Shown in pieces: positions 35,003 through 44,521 of a DNA stretch of 58,265 nucleotides. Positions within the stretch are counted from its first letter, which is position 1; every line of letters begins with the position of its first letter. A model generated the notes under the pieces. That model was not told the DNA's origin and did no database searches. It saw only the letters and a program-made list of their open reading frames with translations. This stretch comes from Halorubrum ezzemoulense DSM 17463. GTDB taxonomy: Archaea; Halobacteriota; Halobacteria; Halobacteriales; Haloferacaceae. The position numbers and the translations under genes are program-made. Where the stretch lies: assembly GCF_002114285.1 (NCBI RefSeq), contig NZ_NEDJ01000014.1:1-58265 (forward strand), given 5' to 3'.

Positions 35003-35218
35003 GGGTAGCCGTACGGTCGGCGGCCGCAAAGAGTCATCGGAACGCGACCGAGGCCCCCGGAAGCGGGGGGCGACGAGGCCGATTCGAAGCGGACGGGCGG
35101 CCCGTTGACCGAGCCTCGACGACACGGGGAGAGGATATCCTACACGATCGAAACGGACGTATGAAGGCCTGACAGCGTCAGTGACAGTCGTAAAGTGGAT
35201 CGGCGGGAGAGGAGGCGT

Positions 35219-36193
35219 ATGGCCAAACTGGTGCTGTCCGCGTTCCCGATGATAGACCCGGAGACGTACCGCGAGGTGCTCGCGGACGCGGTCGACGAGC
35301 CGGTCGAGATCGAAGTCGCGGAGCTGGGCTCGACCGAGCGGCTGATCGACGCGATCTCGGGGGCCGACGCTGTCGTCACCGACATCAACACGCCCGTCAC
35401 GGAGGCGGCGCTCGACGCCACGGACCTCGACGTCGTGGTCCGGTCGGCGGTCGGCGTCGACAACATCGACGTGGAGGCGGCCGCGGAGCGCGGCGTCACC
35501 GTCACCCGCGTCCCGGACTACTGTACCGACGAGGTCGCGACGCACTCGGTGACGCTGCTCCTCGCGTGCCTACGGTCGCTGAAGCCGTACGACGACGCCG
35601 TCGCGGGCGGCGGGTGGAGCTGGGAGGCCGGCGCGCCGATCCGGCGCGTGAGCGCGTCGACCATCGGGCTGCTCTCGTTCGGGCCGATCGCGCAGCGCGC
35701 CGCCGAGCAGCTCTCCGGGTTCGACGCGGACCTCGTCGCGTACGACCCGTTCGTCGGTGCCGACGAGATGGCCGCGTACGGCGTCGAGGAGGTCGATTTC
35801 GAGGCGCTGTTCGACCGGGCCGACCACGTCGGCGTCTACGCCCCCCTGACGGACGCGACCCGGGGAATCGTCGACGCTGACGCGCTGGCGCGCCTCGACG
35901 CGGACTCGGTCGTCGTCAACGTGAGTCGCGGTCCGGTCGTCGACGCCGACGCGCTGCTCGACGCCCTGGAGGCGGACGAGATCAAGGCCGCCGGCCTCGA
36001 CGTGCTCGCCGAGGAACCGCCGGAGGACGACCCGCTCGTCGGGCGCGACGACACGGTCGTCACGCCGCACGCGGCGTGGTACAGCGAGGAGGCGAAGGAC
36101 GACCGCAACCGGAGCGGCGCGGCGGACGTGGCGGCGGTCCTCAACGGCGAGACGCCGGCCGGCCGGGTCGACCCCGACGCGGACTGGCTGTAG
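35219..36193 (+). CDS. CtBP-like D-2-hydroxyacid dehydrogenase
   Basis: A 324-residue NAD-dependent oxidoreductase. The cofactor fold begins TIGLLSFGPIAQRAAEQL (GxxSFGxIA variant of the GxGxxG loop). Catalytic Arg is in VVNVSRGPVVD, Glu in DVLAEEPPEDDPL, and His in VVTPHAAWYSEEA. The sequence resembles C-terminal-binding-protein-type dehydrogenases, substrate unknown. GGAGG immediately upstream of the ATG at 35219 decides the start over a GTG 24 bases earlier. Confidence 0.88.
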   Translation: MAKLVLSAFPMIDPETYREVLADAVDEPVEIEVAELGSTERLIDAISGADAVVTDINTPVTEAALDATDLDVVVRSAVGVDNIDVEAAAERGVTVTRVPDYCTDEVATHSVTLLLACLRSLKPYDDAVAGGGWSWEAGAPIRRVSASTIGLLSFGPIAQRAAEQLSGFDADLVAYDPFVGADEMAAYGVEEVDFEALFDRADHVGVYAPLTDATRGIVDADALARLDADSVVVNVSRGPVVDADALLDALEADEIKAAGLDVLAEEPPEDDPLVGRDDTVVTPHAAWYSEEAKDDRNRSGAADVAAVLNGETPAGRVDPDADWL

Positions 36194-36224
36194 TTCGGCG
36201 CCGTCGACGGCGCAGGTGCTCCGT

Positions 36225-37022
36225 CTACAGGCGGTCGAGGGCGTCGAAGTCGTCGTCGTCCGAGTCGCCCGCGTCGTCGAGAGCCGGCGAGTCGCTCCCG
36301 CCGTCGCCGTCGGGGTAGTTCGCGTCGAGCCCCGCAGCCAAGCCGACCCCGAGGTCGTAGGTGTCGCGGACCGTCTGCGCGAGGACGCCGTCGCGGTCGA
36401 AGACGACGTAGACGGCGACGAACTCGTACTCCGCGGGGCGCAGCACGAACACCTCCCGCGGGTCGTCGTCGTCCCGCGAGTCGTTCACCCGCGCGACGAG
36501 CGGTTCGATCGGGAGCCGCCCGGTTCGGACCTCCTCGAAGGTGTCGCTGCCGGGCGCATCGGCGAAGAGGTAGAGCGCGCCGTTCGGATCGCCGTCGTTT
36601 GACCGGGTCGTGATCGAGCCGACGGGCTCGCCGTCCGCGCGGATCTGTCGCCACGTCTCGACGGCCGCCTCGAACATCCCCTCCACGTCGTCGGCGAAGC
36701 GGAACCGGGTCTCGCGGACGACCTCGACCTCGCGGAATCGCGCGGAGCCGTCGGTCCACGCCAGCGTCGCGTCGACGACGAAGCCGGGACGGAGCGCGTC
36801 GACGGCGTCCGCGAGGTCGCCGTCGTATCCCTCGGCGGTGGCGTACAGCGGGTCGTACCGGTCCGCGGCGTCGGGGTCCGTCGGATCGACCGGCTCGTCG
36901 GCGAGTTCGACGAGGACGAACTCCTCGGCGTCGTCGACGCCGCTCCGAGCCGCGTCGTCGTTGATGTCCGGCCGCTGGCGCCGGTCGTGGACGCGGAACC
37001 GGCCGCTCGTCGTCGGGTTCAT
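36225..37022 (-). CDS. DUF6663-like uncharacterised haloarchaeal protein
   Basis: A 265-residue soluble acidic protein beginning MNPTTSGRFRVHDRRQRPDI. It contains no signal peptide, membrane helix or metal motif. The beta-rich middle contains VVDATLAWTDGSARFREVEV and GSITTRSNDGDPNGALYLFA; the C-terminus is Asp-rich and disordered. The family name is from memory and no function is known. Divergent from the methyltransferase gene. Confidence 0.65.
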   Translation of the reverse strand: MNPTTSGRFRVHDRRQRPDINDDAARSGVDDAEEFVLVELADEPVDPTDPDAADRYDPLYATAEGYDGDLADAVDALRPGFVVDATLAWTDGSARFREVEVVRETRFRFADDVEGMFEAAVETWRQIRADGEPVGSITTRSNDGDPNGALYLFADAPGSDTFEEVRTGRLPIEPLVARVNDSRDDDDPREVFVLRPAEYEFVAVYVVFDRDGVLAQTVRDTYDLGVGLAAGLDANYPDGDGGSDSPALDDAGDSDDDDFDALDRL

Positions 37023-37136
37023 GCCCGAGAGAACGGGTGGCGGGCGGAAAAGACGGTCGGAAGCGGGCGCCGAAACCGGCGTCGGCCGACCGCGGATCCG
37101 TGTCGTTATGGGGCGGGCGGCCCAATGAACCGGTAA

Positions 37137-37826
37137 ATGGGGATCCTCGAGGACAAGTCGAACGCCCGGCTCTTCTACAAGTACCTCTCGAAGGTGTACG
37201 ACCAGATCAACCGCTTCAACTGGAACGAGGAGATGCGCGCCGAGGCGCTCTCGTGGCTGGAGTTCGGCGACGACCCGACGGTGCTCGACGTCGGCTGCGG
37301 CACCGGGTTCGGCACCGAGGGACTGTTAGAGCACGCCGACGACGTCCACGGCCTCGACCAGAGCGTCCACCAGATGGAGAAGGCGTTCGAGAAGTTCGGG
37401 AAACACGACCGCGTCGACTTCTATCGCGGCGACGCCGAGCGGCTCCCGTTCCGCGACGACGCGTTCGACGTGGTCTGGTCGTCCGGTTCGATCGAGTACT
37501 GGCCGAATCCCGTCGAGGGGCTCCGCGAGCTCCGCCGCGTCGCGAAGCCCGGCGGACAGGTGCTCGTCGTCGGTCCGGACTACCCGAACAACCCGATCCT
37601 CCAGCGAGTGGCCGACGCGATCATGCTGTTCTACGACGCCGACGAGGCCGACCGGATGTTCGAGGCCGCCGGCTACGAGGAGTACGAACACCACATCCAG
37701 CAGGCGACGCCACAGAGTCCGCGAGCGATCACGACCGTCGCTCGCGTTCCCGGCGGCGACGGAACGGACGACGGGTCGGGTTCGACCGCCGCCAACGCGG
37801 AACCCTCGGCGCCCGACGCCGAGTGA
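37137..37826 (+). CDS. SAM methyltransferase, MPBQ-type (possible quinone methyltransferase)
   Basis: A 229-residue class I methyltransferase. Motif I is VLDVGCGTGFG, motif II is around DFYRGDAERLPFRDDAFDVV, and motif III is in RRVAKPGGQVLVVGP. The N-terminus (LFYKYLSKVYDQINRFNWNEEMR) resembles 2-methyl-6-phytyl-benzoquinone and related quinone methyltransferases, so a role in (methyl)menaquinone is plausible but unproved. A low-complexity tail follows residue ~200. Confidence 0.82.
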   Translation: MGILEDKSNARLFYKYLSKVYDQINRFNWNEEMRAEALSWLEFGDDPTVLDVGCGTGFGTEGLLEHADDVHGLDQSVHQMEKAFEKFGKHDRVDFYRGDAERLPFRDDAFDVVWSSGSIEYWPNPVEGLRELRRVAKPGGQVLVVGPDYPNNPILQRVADAIMLFYDADEADRMFEAAGYEEYEHHIQQATPQSPRAITTVARVPGGDGTDDGSGSTAANAEPSAPDAE

Positions 37827-37853
37827 GAGCGCGGTTCCCGCGTCGCGCTCGCT

Positions 37854-38330
37854 TCAGCCCGCTTCGACGGACGCCTCCAGCGACGCGACCGGCTGCCCGT
37901 CGGCCGTGATGTCGACGGTGACCGTCCGGTCGGGTTCGAGCGTCGGATCGTTGGTGTCCGCGACGCGGAACGTCGCCGTCTCCCCGACGCGCAGCGTGTC
38001 GTCGCCGGCGGCGTTGAACGGACCGGTCGGCCCGGGGTGAAACCCGGCGGCCGAAAAGAACGGGAGCGGCGGCTGTTCGTCGAGCGGTTCGCCGTCGATG
38101 CTGACGCGGATCGTCACGGCCGAGACGTCGATCGGGTCGCCGCCGCGGTGATCGATCGCGATCCGATCGTCGGTCGCCGACAGGGACAGCACCGCCGACG
38201 GCGGCACCCTCGCGCTGGGACCGTCGAGCGCGGCGGCCGCGACGCCGCCGGCCAGCACGACCGTGATCGCGATGAGCAGCACGCCCGCGACGGGCGCCAT
38301 TCCCCGGCGGCGACGAGCGGCTGGTGGCAC
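37854..38330 (-). CDS. Archaeal type IV pilin-like protein
   Basis: A 158-residue secreted pilin-like protein. It begins with a GTG and has a short basic leader MPPAARRRRG, then the hydrophobic H-domain MAPVAGVLLIAITVVLAGGV typical of haloarchaeal pilins, cut by PibD after RRG. The rest is a small beta-rich domain (AVLSLSATDDRIAIDHRGGD). Such pilins form adhesion filaments or minor subunits. It is alone, with no pilB/pilC nearby. Confidence 0.85.
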   Translation of the reverse strand: MPPAARRRRGMAPVAGVLLIAITVVLAGGVAAAALDGPSARVPPSAVLSLSATDDRIAIDHRGGDPIDVSAVTIRVSIDGEPLDEQPPLPFFSAAGFHPGPTGPFNAAGDDTLRVGETATFRVADTNDPTLEPDRTVTVDITADGQPVASLEASVEAG

Positions 38331-38444
38331 GGCGGTCCTGCGGCGGTTCCGTACAAAAGGGTCGGCCCGGGCGGCGGCGAGCGGGGGCGGAAACGCGGGC
38401 CGGAACGGGCGGTCCGGACCGGCGGAGACGACCCGGCCGACCGG

Positions 38445-39821
38445 TCACTCGTCGCCGACCGGCCTCGGGGTCGTCAGGGGTTCGATGTCGTCGAGAACGA
38501 CGACGTACGGCTCGTCGACGACCGTGATCCGGTACGGCTCGGCGGGCGAGAGCGTCCGAACGACGCCGGCCCCGTCGGTGGTGCCGATCGCCCGACTGTC
38601 TCCCCCGCCGACGGACTTCGTGACGGTGACATCGGGAACCGGTTCGCCCGTCTCGTCGTCGAGGACGGTGACGGTCACCGGGCCGCCGGGGTAGGTCCGC
38701 TCGACGGTGACGTTGAACCCGTCGCCGGAGGCGGTGACCGGTTCGCTGTCGGGGAACGCCGTCAGGCCGACCCGCTGGTGTTCGACGAACACCTGTTCCG
38801 TCCCGCCGCTGACGAACGTCTGGAGGGTGCCGAACTCGTGCGGGATCGTGATACGCTGGACCGAGCCCGCGCCGAACGCGTCGGGCTGGCGGAGCGCGGC
38901 CGTCTCAGGGTAGGCCGCCTCGGTCATCTCGATGGCCGCGTCGTTCGAGATGTCGCTGCCGCCGCGGTCCCAGCGGCCCGTGCGGAAGACCTCGCGGACG
39001 TACTCGTCCTCGACGACGGTCGCGAGCACGACGGCGCCCTGGCTCGACGCGACGTAGATGTCGCTCGGGGCGGACTGCCCGCGGGCAATGGCGAGGGCGC
39101 GGTCGCGGACCGGCCCCTCGTACACCTGTAGCGCCACCTGAAGCTCGTCGAGCCGACCGGGAGAGCTGAAGTCCTCCGTCGCGTCGGCGAGCGCGTCGAT
39201 CGCGTCGAGCCGCTCGTCGTACTCCTTAGCGGTCGCCGCCACACGGACGAGTTCGTCGAGCAGTTCGCGGTCGGTGATCTCGCCGTCGGCGTGCGAGCTG
39301 AAGGCCTCCGACTGGCGGCTGTACAGCGCCACCTCGGCGCGCTCGACGCGGTTGATCTCCGCGAGGATCTGCTGTTGGCGCTCGACGTTCGTCTCGGTGC
39401 GCTCGATCCGGTCGACGACGGCCGCCGTCTCGAAGGCGGCGTCGGCGTCGGCGGTCGCGAACCCGAGCGACGATCCGAGGTCGGGGCCCCGGGTGGACGT
39501 GCTGACGCGCGTCGCCGCGCCCGACGGCGTCGAGAGCGTCCGGAGCGTGAGGTTCGCCGTTTCGATCTGCGGCGCGAGTTGGCTGGGGGTCGACGGGGAA
39601 TCCGCCGAGGAGGCGAGATCGACGGACCGTGACGGGGATGTGGAGGGCGAGACGGGATCAACGGACTGCGCCGGGCCGGAAGGCGGGACGGAGGCGGCGG
39701 GCCGCGCCGGCTCTGAGGCGGGCGAAGCGCCGTCGGAGGCGGCGACGCCGGGGCCGGCGACGCCGGCGACCGGCGCCACGAGCAGCAGGACCGCGACCGC
39801 GGCGATCGGGAGGGCTCTCAT
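38445..39821 (-). CDS. Secreted haloarchaeal protein of DUF7096 type
   Basis: A 458-residue exported protein starting MRALPIAAVAVLLLVAPVAG, a Sec signal peptide. A Ser/Pro/Ala-rich linker follows, then a helical region (VDRIERTETNVERQQQILAE and further) and a C-terminal beta-sandwich-like domain (EPVTASGDGFNVTVERTYPG, VPDVTVTKSVGGGD). No membrane helix or lipobox is visible after the signal. It is divergent from the membrane winged-helix gene at 40008, a pairing I recall in other haloarchaea, so the two may act together. Function unknown. Confidence 0.72.
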   Translation of the reverse strand: MRALPIAAVAVLLLVAPVAGVAGPGVAASDGASPASEPARPAASVPPSGPAQSVDPVSPSTSPSRSVDLASSADSPSTPSQLAPQIETANLTLRTLSTPSGAATRVSTSTRGPDLGSSLGFATADADAAFETAAVVDRIERTETNVERQQQILAEINRVERAEVALYSRQSEAFSSHADGEITDRELLDELVRVAATAKEYDERLDAIDALADATEDFSSPGRLDELQVALQVYEGPVRDRALAIARGQSAPSDIYVASSQGAVVLATVVEDEYVREVFRTGRWDRGGSDISNDAAIEMTEAAYPETAALRQPDAFGAGSVQRITIPHEFGTLQTFVSGGTEQVFVEHQRVGLTAFPDSEPVTASGDGFNVTVERTYPGGPVTVTVLDDETGEPVPDVTVTKSVGGGDSRAIGTTDGAGVVRTLSPAEPYRITVVDEPYVVVLDDIEPLTTPRPVGDE

Positions 39822-40007
39822 CGTCTGCTGGTTCGCCCCGCGATACAAAAAATCCACCCACTGCGGTCGGTCACCGGCGCCGTGCGGGTCGGTGTCGCGG
39901 TCGACGGCGCGTCCGGCCGCGGACGTGAGTGGGAGTTCGACCGCGTTTCCCGTCGAAAAACAGCGTATGGAAAGCGTTTTGCCCGGCGCGCGAGTGGCCG
40001 GAGACGT

Positions 40008-41288
40008 ATGCGGAACCCCGCCTTGCGCGCGTTCTTGGTCGCGATCGTCGCGCTCGCGTTGCTCGCGAGCGCCGGCGGCGCGGTCACCGGCGCGACGACG
40101 GCCCCCTCTCCCCTCGACGCGGAGGTCGCCCCGAACCACGCCGGGCCGCTCGACGGCTCGACCGACGTTCGGGGGTCTCTCGGCGGGGAATCAGCGGTTC
40201 GCCAACAGACCGACGACGCGATCACCTCGCCGTCGACGACCCGTATCCGACTCGCGTTGAACCCGGACCGGAGCGCCGACTGGACCGTCGCGGTGCGGTA
40301 CTCGCTGGCCGACGAGAACGAGACCGACGTGTTCCGCACGGCCGGCGAGCGCTTCCGCGGCGGCGAGATCGGGCCGAACGCCGCGCTGTTCGAGGGATTC
40401 CGTCGGGAGGCGAGCCGCACCGTCGACCGGTCGATGTCTATCGAGGGCGTCGAGCGGGAGGTCGAGGTGTACGAGGACCCGAGCGAGTTCGACGTCGCCA
40501 CCGAAGACGCCGTCGCCGTCGGTGAGTTCCGCCTGCGGTTCACCTGGACCGAGTTCCTCGCACAGGACGGCGAGAGCCTGATCCTCGGGGACGCGCTGAC
40601 GACGCCGGGCAACGAGACGTGGCTGCGTAGCCTCGAGGCGAGCCAGACCCTGGAGGTGGCGACGCCGGAGGGGTACGCCGTCACCGGAACGCCGAGCACC
40701 GCCGTGACGCAGCTCTCCGACGGCGACGTGATAATCGAGGGCCCCCAGACGTTCGAGAGCGGCGACCCGGTACGGATCGTGTACGAGCCCGCCGGGGCGG
40801 GCGCTCCGTGGGGAATGCTGGCGGCCGCGATACTGCTCGGGGCCACGCTCATCGCCGGCAGCGTCGTCGGGTACCGCCGGATCACCGCCGAGGAGGACGT
40901 CTCGGACGAGTCAGCCGCGACCTCCGAGACCGCGGACCCCGGCGGCGCCGACCGGAAGCCGATCGGTGCCGGCGACGGCGGTCCGGAAGACGACGGTTCG
41001 GGGGACGACCCCGACGATTCCGTCGGAAAGGGGGAGGACGGCGACGACGGGCCGGACCTCTCGCTGCTCTCGGACGAGGAACGCGTCGAGCGGCTCCTCG
41101 ACGAGAACGGCGGCCGGATGCGGCAGGCAGACATCGTCGCCGAGACCGGGTGGTCGGACGCGAAGGTCTCGCAGCTGCTCTCGGCGATGGCCGACGAGGG
41201 GCGCGTCGAGAAGCTCCGACTCGGCCGCGAGAACCTCATTTCGCTGCCCGACGGCGAGGACGAGACGGGCGGCGACGGCGAGGAGTAG
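40008..41288 (+). CDS. Membrane-anchored winged-helix sensor/regulator
   Basis: A 426-residue protein. Signal peptide 1-28 (FLVAIVALALLASAGGAV); an extracytoplasmic beta-rich domain ~70-262; one membrane helix ~266-288 (APWGMLAAAILLGATLIAGS); an acidic low-complexity linker ~293-350; and a C-terminal winged helix ~355-420 (EERVERLLDENGGRMRQADI, SDAKVSQLLSAMADEGRVEK). This is a one-component transmembrane design: the outside domain senses something, the inside domain binds DNA. It is divergent from the secreted-protein gene. Confidence 0.82.
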   Translation: MRNPALRAFLVAIVALALLASAGGAVTGATTAPSPLDAEVAPNHAGPLDGSTDVRGSLGGESAVRQQTDDAITSPSTTRIRLALNPDRSADWTVAVRYSLADENETDVFRTAGERFRGGEIGPNAALFEGFRREASRTVDRSMSIEGVEREVEVYEDPSEFDVATEDAVAVGEFRLRFTWTEFLAQDGESLILGDALTTPGNETWLRSLEASQTLEVATPEGYAVTGTPSTAVTQLSDGDVIIEGPQTFESGDPVRIVYEPAGAGAPWGMLAAAILLGATLIAGSVVGYRRITAEEDVSDESAATSETADPGGADRKPIGAGDGGPEDDGSGDDPDDSVGKGEDGDDGPDLSLLSDEERVERLLDENGGRMRQADIVAETGWSDAKVSQLLSAMADEGRVEKLRLGRENLISLPDGEDETGGDGEE

Positions 41289-41435
41289 GCGGAAGCGGCG
41301 GCGACAGCGAGGAGACAGCGACGGCGGCGACAGCGCCCGTTCGAGCGCCGAGCGCTGACCCGCGGAAGCGGAAACCGCCGGTCCGTCCTCGCCCGTTCCG
41401 AAAACCATTACAGGGCGAGCGACCGAGTAACGATC

Positions 41436-42224
41436 ATGAAGGTTCTGGTGACCGTCAAGGAGGTCGCGGAGGCGGACGACGACTTCGCGATCGAGGGGAC
41501 CGACATCGCCGAGTCCGATCTCGAGTACGATCTCAACGAGTGGGACGACTACGCCGTCGAGGCGGCGGTCCAGCTGGCCGAGGCCGGGATCGCGGACGAG
41601 GTCGTGACCGTCACCGTCGGGCCGGAGCGCTCGGAGGAGACAATCCGGATGGCGCTCGCGAAGGGCGCCGACCGCGCGGTCCGCGTCTGGGACGACGCGC
41701 TGGACGGCGGGTTCGCCGACGTCGCCTCGAAGGTCGAGCTGTTCGAGGCGGTCGTCGCGGAGGAGGAGCCGGACCTGATCCTCGGGGGGGTCCAGGCGGC
41801 CGACACCGGGTTCGGCGCGACCGGCGTCGCGCTCGCGGAGCGGATCGGCTTCGAGCACGCCGCGGTCGTCAACGACCTCGACGTCGACGCGGACGCGGGG
41901 GTGGCCCACGTCCACCGCGAGCTGGAGGGCGGGGTCGAGGAGCTGACCGACGTCGACCTCCCGGCGGTGTTGACCGTCCAGACCGGGCTCAACGAGCCGC
42001 GGTACGCGAGCCTCCGCGGGATCCGGCAGGCACAGCGGAAGGAGATAGCGGTGAAGGCGCTGTCCGACCTCGGGCTGACGGCCGAGGACGTCGAGAGCGC
42101 GCTGACGCTCACCTCGATGTACGAGCCGGAGAGCGAGTCGGACGCGGAGATCATCGAGGGGGACGCCGGGGAGTCCGCGGGTCGCCTTGCCGAGGTCCTC
42201 CGTGACAAGGGGGTGAGCGCGTAA
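41436..42224 (+). CDS. etfB: Electron transfer flavoprotein beta subunit
   Basis: A 262-residue EtfB. The pattern MKVLVTVKEVAEADDDFAIE, the AMP/FAD-binding YDLNEWDDYAVEAAVQL, VVTVTVGPERSEETIRMALAKGADRAVRV, and LILGGVQAADTGFGATG are typical. It pairs with EtfA to pass electrons from acyl-CoA dehydrogenases to a membrane oxidoreductase. The stop and the etfA ATG share one base. Confidence 0.95.
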   Translation: MKVLVTVKEVAEADDDFAIEGTDIAESDLEYDLNEWDDYAVEAAVQLAEAGIADEVVTVTVGPERSEETIRMALAKGADRAVRVWDDALDGGFADVASKVELFEAVVAEEEPDLILGGVQAADTGFGATGVALAERIGFEHAAVVNDLDVDADAGVAHVHRELEGGVEELTDVDLPAVLTVQTGLNEPRYASLRGIRQAQRKEIAVKALSDLGLTAEDVESALTLTSMYEPESESDAEIIEGDAGESAGRLAEVLRDKGVSA

Positions 42225-43168
42225 TGAGCGTGCTCGTCGCCGCCGAACACCGCCGGGGAGAGCTCCGCGACGTCTCGTACGAGGCGATCACCGCCGGCCG
42301 AGAGCTCGCCGACGCGCGGGGAGTCGACCTCCACGTGGCGGTCGTCGCGGGCGACGTCGACGCCTTCGCGGAGGAGCTGAACCGCGAGGGGGTCGACGCG
42401 ATCCACGCCGTCGCCGACGGCGAGGAGTTCGACCACAACGCCTACCGAGCGGCGGCCTCGACGCTGGCCGACCGCGTCGACGCCGGGGCGGTGGTGATGC
42501 CGAACTCCGTCAACGGGCTCGACTACGCGCCCGCCCTCGCCGAGAGCCTCGGCGTCCCGCTGGTGACCGACGCGGTCGGGATCGAGTACGACGACGGGCT
42601 CACCGTCACCCGCGAGATGTACGGCTCGAAGGTCGAGACGACGGTCGACGTCGAGGGCGACTGGTTCGTCCTCACGGTCCGGGGCGGCGAGTGGCCGCCC
42701 GCGGAGGGCGTCGGAGACGCGACGGTCGAGACGGCCGACATCGACCTCCCCGAGTCGGGAGCCCGCGTCACCGGCTTCGAGGAGGTCGGCGGCGGCGACG
42801 TCGACATCGCGGACGCCGACGTGCTCGTCTCGGTCGGCCGCGGCATCGAGGAGGAGGAGAACATCGAGCTCATCGAGGACCTCGCGGACGCGCTCGGCGC
42901 GACGCTGTCCGCCTCTCGACCGATCGTCGACAACGGTTGGCTGCCGAAGAACCGGCAGGTCGGACAGAGCGGGAAGGTCGTCACGCCGGACGTGTACATC
43001 GCGGTCGGCATCTCCGGCGCGGTCCAGCACGTCGCCGGCATGAAGGGGTCGGACACGATCGTCGCGATCAACACCGACCCGAACGCGCCGATATTCGACA
43101 TCGCCGACTACGGGATCGTCGGCGACCTCTTCGACGTGGTGCCCGAACTCATCGACGAGTTCGCGTAG
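42224..43168 (+). CDS. etfA: Electron transfer flavoprotein alpha subunit
   Basis: A 314-residue EtfA. The C-terminal FAD domain is unmistakable: VSVGRGIEEEENIELIEDLA, SRPIVDNGWLPKNRQVGQSG and YIAVGISGAVQHVAGMKGSD, with the terminal NTDPNAPIFDIADYGIVGDL. Together with EtfB it forms the flavin heterodimer. It is translationally coupled to etfB. Confidence 0.95.
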   Translation: MSVLVAAEHRRGELRDVSYEAITAGRELADARGVDLHVAVVAGDVDAFAEELNREGVDAIHAVADGEEFDHNAYRAAASTLADRVDAGAVVMPNSVNGLDYAPALAESLGVPLVTDAVGIEYDDGLTVTREMYGSKVETTVDVEGDWFVLTVRGGEWPPAEGVGDATVETADIDLPESGARVTGFEEVGGGDVDIADADVLVSVGRGIEEEENIELIEDLADALGATLSASRPIVDNGWLPKNRQVGQSGKVVTPDVYIAVGISGAVQHVAGMKGSDTIVAINTDPNAPIFDIADYGIVGDLFDVVPELIDEFA

Positions 43169-43249
43169 GCGGACCCCGGAGCCGGCGGCAACGCTCTTGT
43201 ATCGCGGCGGAGTACCGAACGTTCTGACGGCGTTCGCCGTCTCGTCACG

Positions 43250-44173
43250 ATGATCCCGATCCGCACCAGCGTTCCGACCGTCGACGAAGCGGAGGCGCTG
43301 CTCGCCGGAGTCCGACGGACAGTCGACATCGAGGCGGACGGCGCGGCCGCGGCCCTAGCCAATGAGGAGCCGGATCTGGGCCTCCTCGAGATCGTCTCGG
43401 GCCCGTTCGCGTCCGTCGCCGATGTCGACGAGCGGCTGGCGCGGACCGAGTCGTACCTCCACGAGCGCGGCGACCGGCGCGCGGTGTTTCTCACGGTGTA
43501 CAGCCGGATGACGGCGACCGTCCGGACCGCGATCGACGACGGCGCGTTCGTCGACCCGGAGTGGGCCGCGTCGTACCTCGTCGCCTTCGCGGAGCGCTAC
43601 CGCCGGGCGCTGGCGGCGTTCGAGCGCCGCGCGTTCGAGTCGCTCCCGCGACCGTGGCTGATCGCCTTCACCGCTGCGGTCCGCGGCGAGTCGCTCGTCG
43701 CGCAGGACGCCCTGCTCGCGATCAACGCGCACATCACCTACGACCTCACGTACACGCTCGGTGAGGTCGAAATCGACCCGGACCGCGATGTCAAGCGCGA
43801 GGACCACGACCGCATAAACGCGATCCTCGCCCGGCTCGTCCAGACCGTACAGGATGTCCTCGTCGAGGCGTACGCTGCGGTCGGGATCGCCGGGGTCGGC
43901 CGGCTGCTCGATCCCCTCGACGACCGGTTGGCCCTGCTCGGCCTGAAGGGCGCTCGGGAGTTCGCCTGGCGGAACGCCGTGTTACGCGCCGACCTCCCGG
44001 CGTGGCTCGGGGAGCGATACGTCGACTGGCGCGCCGAGACCGTCGCGACTGGCGCCGCGGCGGCCGTCCTCGCGCCGGATGTAGACGCCGACGCGACGGG
44101 GCGCCTGCGAGAGGCGGAGGACGGCGGCGACGCGGCGAGCGCGTTCCGCGAGGCGGTCCGACGGCGGATGTAG
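43250..44173 (+). CDS. DUF5995-like protein
   Basis: A 307-residue mostly helical soluble protein. The core reads HERGDRRAVFLTVYSRMTAT, then LLAINAHITYDLTYTLGEV, matching the DUF5995 family, which has no known enzyme activity to my knowledge. His residues in NAHITYDL could bind a metal. The C-terminus is low complexity. Followed closely (17 bases) by a small membrane protein gene. Confidence 0.72.
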   Translation: MIPIRTSVPTVDEAEALLAGVRRTVDIEADGAAAALANEEPDLGLLEIVSGPFASVADVDERLARTESYLHERGDRRAVFLTVYSRMTATVRTAIDDGAFVDPEWAASYLVAFAERYRRALAAFERRAFESLPRPWLIAFTAAVRGESLVAQDALLAINAHITYDLTYTLGEVEIDPDRDVKREDHDRINAILARLVQTVQDVLVEAYAAVGIAGVGRLLDPLDDRLALLGLKGAREFAWRNAVLRADLPAWLGERYVDWRAETVATGAAAAVLAPDVDADATGRLREAEDGGDAASAFREAVRRRM

Positions 44174-44190
44174 CGACGAGAGAAACACTG

Positions 44191-44472
44191 ATGACGGTCC
44201 TCGCGGATATGACGACTATGCCACATATCCGGGGGACGGTCCACGGCGTCGCCGCGATGGTGACCCTCGTCGTCGGGTCGATGCTGACGGACGCGATCCG
44301 CGAGGAGTACGAGCTGTTCGCGCAGATCGCGGCGACGACGACGCACCTGCTCATCGACGTCGCGGAACTGCCGGTGTCGCGAGAGATCGCGGCGGTGGTC
44401 GTCCCCGTCGGCGTGCTGATGGGAGTCTGGGTGTTCGCGTACGAGCTCCAGCGGCTGATGCGGGCGAAGTGA
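44191..44472 (+). CDS. Small two-helix membrane protein
   Basis: A 93-residue protein (or 84 if the ATG at 44218 is used). Two hydrophobic segments ([18 protein letters not shown] and [20 protein letters not shown]) flank a more polar region. Function unknown. It lies between the DUF5995 gene and rfcS, same strand, with short gaps. Confidence 0.6.
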   Translation: MTVLADMTTMPHIRGTVHGVAAMVTLVVGSMLTDAIREEYELFAQIAATTTHLLIDVAELPVSREIAAVVVPVGVLMGVWVFAYELQRLMRAK

Positions 44473-44521
44473 GAGCCCGGTCTCGGTTCGTTTATCACCC
44501 CGCCGACCCTCGGATCGGGCA

